From Xanthobacteraceae bacterium (GTDB lineage Bacteria > Pseudomonadota > Alphaproteobacteria > Rhizobiales > Xanthobacteraceae): a stretch of 41,020 nucleotides of DNA. The DNA is taken from NCBI GenBank assembly GCA_019746355.1, contig JAIESC010000005.1, positions 1-41,020 of the forward strand, read 5' to 3'. Below are positions 35,401 to 41,020 of the stretch, in pieces. The first letter of the stretch is position 1; every line of letters starts with the position of its first letter. The notes under the pieces were generated by a model. That model was given only the letters and a program-made list of their open reading frames with translations. It was not told where the DNA came from and did no database searches. Both the position numbers and the translations under genes were made by a program.

Positions 35401-35761
35401 CGTCGCGGTCCTCGCCCGGCAGCATCGCCAGCGCAATGCCCCGCTGCTTCGCCAGCGCCGACAGCCGGTCCGCGCCGTAGCGCCACCAGTCGAGGCCGCC
35501 AAGCAGCCGCACGACGATCACTTTCGCGTGCGAAGCAACACGCTCGACCCAGAGATCGACCGACATCGGATGCTTCAGGTCGCGAAGCTGCACCAGCCGG
35601 ACACTCGGCAGCGCGCCACGTTCCCTGCTCCAGGCTGCGGCAAGCCCGGCAAGATCGCTGTCGGCGAACGACAGGATCGCGATATCGCCCGGGGCCTGGC
35701 CGAGATCGACCGGCTCGACGATGTCGTCGAGGCTCGTGGAGCTGGTCGAGAGAAGGTGCAT
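32426..35761 (-). CDS. cobN: Cobaltochelatase large subunit
   Basis: Large subunit of the ATP-dependent chelatase that inserts cobalt into hydrogenobyrinic acid a,c-diamide with CobS and CobT-type AAA subunits. The protein has about 1111 residues, somewhat shorter than the roughly 1275 of the Pseudomonas denitrificans enzyme but within the family. Recognisable segments are LLGGLDWWRYGADRL, VVFYRSMLLAADVAPIDAL, LMPDYPGAAGRTGYAVGLDVPAS, VHMGAHGTLEWLPGKAVAL and the C-terminal AVNPRFIAGQMRHGPRGAAE. ATG 35761 is preferred to a TTG one codon earlier. It starts four bases after the cobW stop and overlaps cobG by 4 nt. The chelatase CobS and CobT-type subunit genes are not in the window. Confidence 0.95.
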   Translation of the reverse strand: MHLLSTSSTSLDDIVEPVDLGQAPGDIAILSFADSDLAGLAAAWSRERGALPSVRLVQLRDLKHPMSVDLWVERVASHAKVIVVRLLGGLDWWRYGADRLSALAKQRGIALAMLPGEDRDDPRLAGCSTLPPQELAALLGYFREGGSDNLRALLRRLSAHAGVALEHAEPQPLPRFGAYLSSEQTVGFDRLLAILPQGRPVIPVVFYRSMLLAADVAPIDALCEALTARGLAPAPLFVTSLKDAPSAAFLRDAMARLAPSVIVATTAFAATGDGASASPLDDAGVPVLQAVIATTRRAAWLDSPRGLGAADLAMHVVLPELDGRVLAGAAAFKDASAPLDGLSFTAMVNRPEPDRIAMVAERVVALTKLQATPRAQRRIAVLMPDYPGAAGRTGYAVGLDVPASVLALLNDLAQAGYAVTKAPQSSNDLLRALEQHAGGMTVESYRHALAQRPSSIGERIGATWGAPEADADVRDGVFSFRATSFGNITVALAPDRGSAGNRRADYHDPALPPRHALMAFGLWLQHSFDAVVHMGAHGTLEWLPGKAVALTASCYPEAVLGALPVVYPFIVSNPGEAAQAKRRLAAVTIGHLPPPLVGADLSGDARKLEQLVDEYAQADGLDWRRRERLARLIVETARQSGLAREAGVDAAAAPNEALRRIDAWLCDLKDLAIKDGQHIYGRAAAAAEAERCASAERERSSLLDALDGRRVAPGPAGSPHRERRDVLPTGRNIYTADPRMLPTPTAMELGRMAADEVLRGYMQSHGEMPRALVIDLWGSATLRTGGEEIAQGLALMGCRPAWDPATGRVTGVEVLPCAAIGRARVDVTWRISGLFRDLFPAQIALLDAAVKAVAARDETADDNPLAAIRRATNGDAKHALARIYGTAPGAYGAGIEDMIGGDSDHDDIGAAYLAAASHAYGGADGEAVAAPGRFADRVAAADVLIHTGDDAGRDLLEGAEDAAFVGGFAAAAASLGRTPDLVMLDTTDPRRPRARTLAAALARIVRARAVNPRFIAGQMRHGPRGAAELAETVDRLVDFAQLTGAVPSALLDLVHDAYLADPEVRAFLARENPAAAKAMAARFEQARRLGLWHPRRNDTGAPFDPRAEAAE

Positions 35762-35765
35762 CAAA

Positions 35766-36806
35766 TCATCCGTTGAGCATGCGCACGATCTTGTCCCGGT
35801 CGAGACCTTTCAGTCCGATCACCACAAGCTGCGTGCCGCGTGGCTCCGAAGGAAGCCATGCGCGGTCGTATTGCGTGGTGACGCGCGAGCCGACCGCCTG
35901 CACCAGGAGCCGCATCGGCTTGCCGCGGACGGCGGCGAAGCCCTTGATGCGCAGCACGCCCGCGGCCTCGGCGGTGGCGGACACCAGATTGGACAGCGCC
36001 GCCGGGTCGTCGATCTCCGGCAGCGGCACGACGAAGCTCTCGAAATCGTCATGGTCGTGATCGAGCTCGTCGTCATGATGGGTCTTGCGGTTCTCGATGT
36101 CGGCTTCGGTGCCGATATTGAGGCCGAGCAGCGCCGGCGCATCGACCTTGCCGCCCGCGACCTTCACCACCTTCACCGCCCGCGGCAGCGCGCCGCTGAC
36201 GGCGGCCGACGCCTTCTCCATCCCGCCGGCGTCGAGCAGGTCGCACTTGTTGAGCACCACGAGATCGGCACAGGCAATCTGGTCCTCGAACACCTCCTCG
36301 ACCGGATCGTCGTGGTCGAGCGAATCGTCGGCGGCGCGCTGCGCGGCGAGCGCGTCCATGTCGCCCGCGACGCGGCCGTCGGCGAGCGCCGCGCCGTCCA
36401 CCACCGCGACCACGCCATCGACCGTGACGCGGTTCCTGATCGAGGGCCAGTGGAATGCCTGCACCAGCGGCTTGGGCAGCGCGAGACCGGAGGTCTCGAT
36501 GACGATGTGCTCGACCTTCGGGGTTTTGGCGAGGATGGCGTCGAGCGCCGGCACGAACTCGTCGGCGACGGTGCAGCAGAGGCAGCCGTTGGCGAGCTCG
36601 ACGATGTTCTCTTCCGGGCAGGCGGCGTCGCCGCAGCCTTTCAGGATCTCGCCGTCGATGCCGACATCGCCGAACTCGTTGACGATGACCGCGAGCCTGC
36701 GCCCGTTGGCGTTGGCCAGCACATGGCGGATGAGCGTGGTCTTTCCCGCGCCGAGAAAGCCGGTGACGATGGTGCAGGGAATGCGGGCGAGCGAGGTCGA
36801 GGTCAT
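35766..36806 (-). CDS. cobW: CobW-family metal-trafficking GTPase
   Basis: A 346-residue G3E GTPase proposed to deliver cobalt for CobNST. It has P-loop GFLGAGKTT (16-24), VNEFGDVGIDGE, the metal-binding NGCLCC (73-78), VIETSGLALPKP and the base-recognition LNKCDLLD. A linker with KTHHDDELDHDHDDFE is rich in His and Asp and may bind metal. The CobW C-terminal domain ends LLVQAVGSRVTTQYDRAWLPSEPRGTQLVVIG. It is placed directly upstream of cobN in the riboswitch-controlled operon, which is typical, and overlaps the DUF1636 stop by 4 nt. Confidence 0.95.
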   Translation of the reverse strand: MTSTSLARIPCTIVTGFLGAGKTTLIRHVLANANGRRLAVIVNEFGDVGIDGEILKGCGDAACPEENIVELANGCLCCTVADEFVPALDAILAKTPKVEHIVIETSGLALPKPLVQAFHWPSIRNRVTVDGVVAVVDGAALADGRVAGDMDALAAQRAADDSLDHDDPVEEVFEDQIACADLVVLNKCDLLDAGGMEKASAAVSGALPRAVKVVKVAGGKVDAPALLGLNIGTEADIENRKTHHDDELDHDHDDFESFVVPLPEIDDPAALSNLVSATAEAAGVLRIKGFAAVRGKPMRLLVQAVGSRVTTQYDRAWLPSEPRGTQLVVIGLKGLDRDKIVRMLNG

Positions 36807-37228
36807 TCACGGGGCTCCGAGAAATCGAGCGGCGGGACGCGGGCGATCAATCCACGCTTCAGTGCGTCAGGCCGGCCGCGCCAGGGCATCAGGCCGTCGG
36901 CCGATTGCGAGAGAAGCCTGGCGCCGGTGACCAGCGCCGCAGCGTCCGCGGCGGGATCGAGATGGCCGAACACGTAGGTCCAGGCGTCGGGGCGGCGCAG
37001 CACCGCCGAGCAGCCGCGCTTGCAGTTGGCGAGGCAGCGCAGCGGCTGAACCTTGATGCCGGTGTTCTCGGCGGCGGCGATGGTGGCGGTGGCGAGCGAG
37101 GCGCCCGGGCGCGGATGGTCCTCCGGATCGTCCGGGCGGCGGCAGGTGGTGCAGACATAGATCACCGTCGCCGCGGCATCGCGCGCCGGCATCTCGTCAT
37201 CCTTGTCCGGCAGTTCGCTCAGCGACAC
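36803..37228 (-). CDS. DUF1636 family protein (ferredoxin-like, cysteine-rich)
   Basis: A protein of about 141 residues of the DUF1636 family often found beside cobW. It has VIYVCTTCRRPDDP near the N-terminus and PLRCLANCKRGCSAVLRR in the middle; the four-plus cysteines (CxxC, then CxxxCxxxC) resemble thioredoxin-like [2Fe-2S] ferredoxins, so iron-sulfur or metal binding is likely. GTG 37228 with GGGAG upstream is used; ATG 37192 with AAGGA is an equally acceptable start. It is the first gene after the cobalamin riboswitch and overlaps cobW by 4 nt. Its role in B12 synthesis is unknown; cobalt handling or redox supply is plausible. Confidence 0.85.
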   Translation of the reverse strand: MSLSELPDKDDEMPARDAAATVIYVCTTCRRPDDPEDHPRPGASLATATIAAAENTGIKVQPLRCLANCKRGCSAVLRRPDAWTYVFGHLDPAADAAALVTGARLLSQSADGLMPWRGRPDALKRGLIARVPPLDFSEPRE

Positions 37229-37349
37229 CCGTGGCTCCCAAAAGAAGCGGACAGCATCCGGCTCGGGTGCGGATAAGTCGCGATCGACACGCGCGGCCGG
37301 AGGGCCGCGGCGCTGAAACGGCGTCAGGGCACCCCGCCCGACGCTCGAC

Positions 37350-37510
37350 CGAATGGACGGCAGGTCTCCTGGCTCGCGGGTCGCCGCCCGTCACCGCCTT
37401 CCCGGGCCTCGCCCAGTGGCATTGTGGCACGAGCTCGCCGCTGACAGTTGCGGGGGCAGCCGCGGAATTGGGCTCAAAAGTGCCCGCACCGCGTTCCCTT
37501 TTCACTCTTC
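37350..37510 (-). ncRNA. Cobalamin riboswitch upstream of the DUF1636-cobW-cobN operon
   Basis: Read on the minus strand from about 37505, the element runs GGGAACGCGGTG, then GGCTGCCCCCGCAACTGTCAG (complement of 37441-37461, the conserved B12-box core), then GAGCCAGGAGACCTGCC (complement of 37359-37375). These are the invariant parts of the adenosylcobalamin aptamer in the right order and spacing. It precedes the DUF1636 start by about 120 nt. In between, a perfect hairpin at 37292-37309 (CGCGGCC-CTCC-GGCCGCG on the minus strand) and a GCGTCGGG...CCCTGACGC stem-loop could form the expression platform. B12 binding would lower expression of the operon down to cobJ. Confidence 0.95.
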
Positions 37511-37591
37511 CAAAGAAGAGACCGTCGATTCCAAGCCACTAAATGACCTGGGATGGGCTTTGTCAATGCAAGCTCGTATCCCAGTATTTGT

Positions 37592-37750
37592 GCCCTCTCC
37601 CCATAGCCCATCGAAGACGGGCGTGAACGCCCTTATGATGGGAGAGGGCGGCGTAAAACGTGCAGCATCGACGATCGGGTGAGGGGTACCCCTCGCCCCT
37701 TCGAATGTGCAGAACGTTCTGCGTAGCCCTCTCCCACAAGGGGAGAGGGC
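37592..37750. repeat. Mosaic of palindromes before cobU
   Basis: The arms GCCCTCTCCC/GGGAGAGGGC occur twice as hairpins (37592-37601 with 37640-37649; 37726-37735 with 37741-37750), with GAGGGGTACCCCTC at 37681-37694 and GCAGAACGTTCTGC at 37709-37722 between them. Such CTCTCCC mosaics recur in Bradyrhizobium-like intergenic regions. It occupies most of the 287-bp gap between the riboswitch and cobU, so the cobU promoter must lie in or near it. Confidence 0.8.
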
Positions 37751-37792
37751 GCAGATGCAAACGCCGCACTTGTTGAAGCGGGATCGACGCGG

Positions 37793-38317
37793 TTGGCGGA
37801 AAATCCGAACCTCACACTGGTGCTGGGTGGCGCGCGTTCCGGCAAAAGCCGCTACGCGGAGGCGCTGACGATGACATCGCCCGCGCCGTGGGTTTACGTC
37901 GCGACCGCGGAACCGTTCGACGACGAGATGCGGACGCGCATCGCCGAGCACCGAGGCCGCCGCGGCAAGGAATGGCAGACGGTCGACGCGCCGACCGATC
38001 TCGCCGGCGCGATCGAGGATGCGGCGGACGACCGCACCGTGCTGGTCGACTGCCTGACGCTCTGGCTGAACAACCTGATGTTCCGGAAGATCAACATCGA
38101 GACGGCGGTCGAGAACCTCGAAGCGGCACTGGCCGAGCGCCAAGCGCCGACGGTGCTTGTCTCCAACGAGGTCGGCTTCGGCATCGTGCCGGACAACGCC
38201 GAAGCCCGGCGCTTTCGCGACCTGCAAGGCCGGCTCAACCAGCGGATCGCGGCGATGGCCGGGCGCGTGGTGCTGGTGGTCGCAGGCATTCCGATGCTGG
38301 TGAAAGGCGAGCCATGA
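37793..38317 (+). CDS. cobU: Bifunctional adenosylcobinamide kinase / adenosylcobinamide-phosphate guanylyltransferase
   Basis: Phosphorylates adenosylcobinamide and transfers GMP to it, giving AdoCbi-GDP for the final ligation (called CobP in Pseudomonas denitrificans). The 174-residue protein has P-loop LGGARSGKSRYAEAL (11-25), VYVATAEPFDDEMRTRIAEHRGRRG with the guanylylated His53, VDCLTLWLNNLMF and VSNEVGFGIVP. The start is TTG 37793, unusual but giving the normal N-terminus; no in-frame ATG lies nearby. It begins the plus-strand run cobU-cobO-cobQ, with its stop overlapping the cobO ATG by 4 nt. Confidence 0.93.
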   Translation: MAENPNLTLVLGGARSGKSRYAEALTMTSPAPWVYVATAEPFDDEMRTRIAEHRGRRGKEWQTVDAPTDLAGAIEDAADDRTVLVDCLTLWLNNLMFRKINIETAVENLEAALAERQAPTVLVSNEVGFGIVPDNAEARRFRDLQGRLNQRIAAMAGRVVLVVAGIPMLVKGEP

Positions 38318-38928
38318 GCGACATCAAGGATGCCGAAGCCGAGCGCCACCGCGCCAAGATGGCGAAGCGCAAGGCGGTGCAGGACGCCGAGGTCGCGGAA
38401 AAGAAGATCGAGAAGGGCCTGCTCATCGTCCACACCGGCACCGGCAAGGGCAAATCGACGGCGGCGTTCGGATTGGCGCTGCGCATGCTCGGACGCGGCA
38501 AGCGGGTCGGCGTGGTGCAGTTCATCAAGGGCGCGTGGCATTCGGCCGAGCGCGACGCGCTGGAAAAGTTCGGCGATCAGGTGTCGTGGCACACCATGGG
38601 TGAAGGCTTCACCTGGGACACGCAGGACCTCAAGCGCGACATCGCCGCAGCGGAACGCGCCTGGGCGAAGACGCGCGAGCTGATGGCTGACGACACGTTC
38701 GCGCTGGTCATTCTCGACGAGCTGAACATCGCGTTGCGCTACGATTATCTCAACCTGCAGTCGGTGGTCGCCGAATTGTCGGCGCGGCGGCACGATCTGC
38801 ACATCGTCGTCACCGGACGGAATGCCAAGCCCGAACTGATCGCGGCGGCTGACCTCGTCACCGACATGAGCCTCGTCAAGCATCACTTCGCCGCCGGCGT
38901 GAAGGCGCAGCCGGGGATCGAGTTCTAG
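38314..38928 (+). CDS. cobO: Cob(I)yrinic acid a,c-diamide adenosyltransferase
   Basis: Transfers the 5'-deoxyadenosyl group of ATP to the cobalt of cob(I)yrinic acid a,c-diamide. The 204-residue protein has an N-terminal charged helix (AEAERHRAKMAKRKAVQDAEV), the P-loop HTGTGKGKSTAAFG (40-53), VVQFIKGAWHSAERDAL, GEGFTWDTQD, VILDELNIALRYDYL and the C-terminal VKHHFAAGVKAQPGIEF, all CobO/BtuR/CobA type. ATG 38314 overlaps the cobU stop. It is separated from cobQ by 189 bp holding a palindromic repeat. Confidence 0.95.
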   Translation: MSDIKDAEAERHRAKMAKRKAVQDAEVAEKKIEKGLLIVHTGTGKGKSTAAFGLALRMLGRGKRVGVVQFIKGAWHSAERDALEKFGDQVSWHTMGEGFTWDTQDLKRDIAAAERAWAKTRELMADDTFALVILDELNIALRYDYLNLQSVVAELSARRHDLHIVVTGRNAKPELIAAADLVTDMSLVKHHFAAGVKAQPGIEF

Positions 38929-38952
38929 CAGGATGGTGCAAAGGATACGGAC

Positions 38953-39058
38953 GTCATTCCGGGGCGCGCCGAAGGCGCGAGCCCGGAATCCAGAAAAGGA
39001 GGGAATCCCGGCGTTCTGGATTCCGGGCCCGCTCGCTTCGCGAGCGTCCCGGAATGAC
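38953..39058. repeat. GTCATTCC-type palindromic repeat between cobO and cobQ
   Basis: Outer arms GTCATTCC (38953-38960) and GGAATGAC (39051-39058) flank inner arms GCCCGGAATCCAGAA (38981-38995) and TTCTGGATTCCGGGC (39014-39028), plus a small GCTCGC-TTC-GCGAGC hairpin. This is the common intergenic element of Bradyrhizobium/Rhodopseudomonas-like genomes. It could end the cobU-cobO transcript or stabilise it. Confidence 0.85.
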
Positions 39059-39117
39059 ATCTGCACCTGGGCGTCCAGCGAAGTAAAATCGACCAGCCGC
39101 CCCGCAGGGACAGACAC

Positions 39118-40575
39118 ATGACCGCCCGCGCGATCATGTTCCAGGGCACGGGCTCCGACGTCGGCAAGTCGCTGCTGGTCGCGGGGCTCGCTCGCGCCTA
39201 CACCCGGCGTGGGCTGAAGGTGCGGCCGTTCAAGCCGCAGAACATGTCGAACAACGCGGCGGTCGCCGCGGACGGCGGCGAGATCGGCCGCGCCCAGGCG
39301 CTGCAGGCGCGCGCGGCGCTTGTGCCGCCGAGCGTGCACATGAACCCGGTGCTGCTCAAGCCGCAGAGCATGGTCGGCTCGCAGGTGGTGGTGCAGGGCA
39401 AGGTGTTCGCCACCGCCAAAGCCGCCGAATACATGGCGATGAAGCAGAAGCTTCTGCCGCATGTGCTGGAAAGCTACGAGAAGCTGAAGGCCGAGGCCGA
39501 TCTGGTGCTGGTGGAAGGCGCGGGCAGCGCGTCGGAGATCAACCTGCGCCGCTACGACATCGCCAACATGGGCTTTGCACGCGCGGCCGGCATACCCGTG
39601 GTGATCGTGGGCGACATCGACCGCGGCGGCGTGATCGCAAGCCTCGTCGGCACCAAGGCGGTGCTCGATCCGGACGACGAGACGCTCGTCGTGGGCTTCA
39701 TCATCAACAAGTTCCGCGGCGATCCGAGTCTGTTCATTCCCGGCAAGGCGGCGATCGTCGAAAAGACCGGCTGGCCGGCGCTGGGCTTCGTTCCGTATTT
39801 TTCCGAAGCGCGGAATCTGCCGGCCGAAGACGCGCTGGCGCTCGATCACGCGTCGCCGCGGCGCGAAGGCGCGAAGCTCAAGATCGCGGTGCCGATCCTG
39901 CCGCAGATCGCAAACTTCGACGATCTCGACCCGCTGCAGGCGGAGCCTGCGGTCGATCTCGTGCGCGTTCATCCCGGCACGCCGCTTCCCGGTGACGCCG
40001 ATCTGGTGATCCTGCCGGGCTCGAAGACGACGATCGCAGGCTTGAACGCGCTGCGCGACGCCGGCTTCGACATCGATATCGCCGCGCATGTAAGGCGCGG
40101 CGGCACGGTGATCGGCCTCTGCGGCGGCTATCAGATGCTGGGGCGGAGCGTGGCTGATCCGGACGGCGTCGAAGGGCCCGCGGGCACGGCTCCGGGACTG
40201 GGGCTGCTTGACGTGGAGACCGTGCTGACGCGCGAGAAGACGCTCGTCAGCATCACCGGCACGACCGGCGACGGCATGCCGTTCAAGGGTTACGAGATGC
40301 ATATGGGCGTGACGCAAGGATCGGACTGCGCGCGGCCGTTCGCCACCGTGGACGGCAGACCTGAGGGCGCAGTATCGAAGAACGGACGCGTGATCGGCAC
40401 CTATGTGCACGGGCTGTTCGCCGACGACCAGCAGCGGTCGGCGTGGCTCGAACGGCTCGGGGCGGGTCCCGCCAACGTCGCCTACGAAGAGCTGGTCGAG
40501 ACGACGCTCGACCGGCTCGCCAAGCACCTTGCGACCTTCGTCGATCTCGACCGGCTTCTCACCTTAGCGCGATGA
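39118..40575 (+). CDS. cobQ: Cobyric acid synthase
   Basis: Amidates the b, d, e and g side chains of adenosylcobyrinic acid a,c-diamide using glutamine and ATP. The 485-residue protein has the N-terminal dethiobiotin-synthetase-like fold with [20 protein letters not shown] (7-26) and [30 protein letters not shown] and [10 protein letters not shown], and a C-terminal glutaminase domain with Cys335 in [12 protein letters not shown] and His in [11 protein letters not shown] 39118 follows AGGGACAGACAC, a modest ribosome site. The last 17 nt overlap the convergent end of cobD. Confidence 0.96.
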   Translation: MTARAIMFQGTGSDVGKSLLVAGLARAYTRRGLKVRPFKPQNMSNNAAVAADGGEIGRAQALQARAALVPPSVHMNPVLLKPQSMVGSQVVVQGKVFATAKAAEYMAMKQKLLPHVLESYEKLKAEADLVLVEGAGSASEINLRRYDIANMGFARAAGIPVVIVGDIDRGGVIASLVGTKAVLDPDDETLVVGFIINKFRGDPSLFIPGKAAIVEKTGWPALGFVPYFSEARNLPAEDALALDHASPRREGAKLKIAVPILPQIANFDDLDPLQAEPAVDLVRVHPGTPLPGDADLVILPGSKTTIAGLNALRDAGFDIDIAAHVRRGGTVIGLCGGYQMLGRSVADPDGVEGPAGTAPGLGLLDVETVLTREKTLVSITGTTGDGMPFKGYEMHMGVTQGSDCARPFATVDGRPEGAVSKNGRVIGTYVHGLFADDQQRSAWLERLGAGPANVAYEELVETTLDRLAKHLATFVDLDRLLTLAR

Positions 40576-41020
40576 TCGCAATCAGCGCGACGAGCGCGAT
40601 CAGGATCACGTCGGCACGACGGTAGAGCGCGAGGGCGGCACGGATGTCCTGGGCATTCGCTTCGCGGCGGCCGTCGCCCATGAACGCATCCTCGACCATG
40701 ACGCCGCCATAGGCGCGCGGGCCGGCGAGCGAAAGGCCAAGCGCGCCGGCCATCGCCGCCTCCGGCCAGCCGGCGTTGGGCGAGCGGTGCTTGCGCGCGT
40801 CGCGCGTCACGGTTTCCCAGGCGCGCCAGGCGGCGTCGCGGTCGGTCACCGCCGCGGCGGTCGCGATCAGCAGGGCGGAGAGGCGCGAGGCCGGCAGATT
40901 AACGATGTCGTCGAGCCGCGCGGAGGCGTAGCCGAACGCGCCGTACTTCTCGTTCTTGTGGCCGATCATGCTGTCGGCGGTGTTGATCGCCTTGTAGGCC
41001 ACGCCGAAGGACAAGCCGCC
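40559..41020 (-). CDS. cobD: Adenosylcobinamide-phosphate synthase, C-terminal part (5' end outside window)
   Basis: Membrane protein that attaches aminopropanol (or its phosphate) to adenosylcobyric acid; named CobD in the aerobic nomenclature, CbiB elsewhere. The visible 153 codons begin inside the gene with [49 protein letters not shown], strongly typical of CobD/CbiB, then [18 protein letters not shown] and the C-terminal membrane helix [17 protein letters not shown]. The frame is open at the right edge; a full-length protein has about 310-320 residues, so roughly half is missing. The stop overlaps the cobQ stop tail-to-tail by 17 bp. Confidence 0.93.
   Translation of the reverse strand, partial: GGLSFGVAYKAINTADSMIGHKNEKYGAFGYASARLDDIVNLPASRLSALLIATAAAVTDRDAAWRAWETVTRDARKHRSPNAGWPEAAMAGALGLSLAGPRAYGGVMVEDAFMGDGRREANAQDIRAALALYRRADVILIALVALIAIIALR

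Noticed and set aside
32390..35776. An 1128-codon open frame on the plus strand opposite cobN.
   Set aside because: Full-length mirror of the cobN third-position bias; the translation is Arg/Ala/Gly/Gln-rich without any domain.
37197..37505. A 102-codon minus-strand open frame covering the riboswitch.
   Set aside because: The bases are explained by the cobalamin aptamer; the predicted peptide has no family features.
37592..37750. The palindrome cluster before cobU as a CRISPR array or a second riboswitch.
   Set aside because: There are no evenly spaced direct repeats with unique spacers, and none of the B12 aptamer core sequences is present; it is an intergenic repeat mosaic.

Overview
This is a GC-rich alphaproteobacterial chromosome segment. 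The gene style (CobN/CobG/CobE aerobic B12 enzymes, orphan Bug-type binding protein, paired acyl-CoA dehydrogenases) and the intergenic palindromes with GTCATTCCGGG and GGAATGAC arms fit Hyphomicrobiales, most likely a Bradyrhizobium/Rhodopseudomonas relative. That placement is an inference; no rRNA or other taxonomic marker is present.

Layout. (1) 1-466: 3' end of cobT. (2) 470-720: a frameshifted tyrosine-recombinase remnant directly after cobT. (3) 760-13935: a block that looks visibly less GC-rich than its flanks. Its left half is a urocanate-degrading set: hutI-hutU-hutD-M20 amidohydrolase on the minus strand, with hutF divergent. Its right half is a minus-strand unit of HutC-type regulator, UbiD-type decarboxylase, NitT/TauT-type ABC importer and a thiamine-diphosphate enzyme. 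An identical 14-bp motif lies in the hutI/hutF divergent promoter region and upstream of the UbiD gene, tying both halves to the HutC-type regulator. No hutH or hutG is present. (4) 14051-20265: a plus-strand acyl-CoA catabolic run of CoA ligase, Bug-type binding protein, two acyl-CoA dehydrogenases and a crotonase. (5) 20395-23525: a translationally coupled pair, again less GC-rich, encoding an HDR-type phospholipase-D-like protein resembling VPA1262-family island proteins, and a helical partner of unknown function. (6) 23560-41020: a large aerobic cobalamin cluster.

The cobalamin cluster has several transcription units. A minus-strand operon, DUF1636-cobW-cobN-cobG-cobH-cobI-cobJ, sits behind a cobalamin riboswitch at about 37350-37510 and is almost entirely stitched together by 4-nt ATGA/GTGA overlaps. 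cobK (plus) and cobL-cobE-cobM-cobA-cobB (minus) diverge from overlapping start codons. cobU-cobO-cobQ run on the plus strand, and the 3' half of cobD enters from the right edge. Together these encode corrin-ring methylation and contraction (CobA, I, G, J, M, K, L, H), amidation and cobalt insertion (CobB, N, Q) and adenosylation and nucleotide-loop assembly (CobO, D, U, T). cobF, cobS and cobST chelatase subunit genes are not in the window.

The two most interesting parts are the HutC-linked urocanate/UbiD/ThDP island, which suggests uptake and breakdown of an imidazole acid other than plain histidine, and the coupled PLD-like pair behind cobB, a candidate mobile or defence module.
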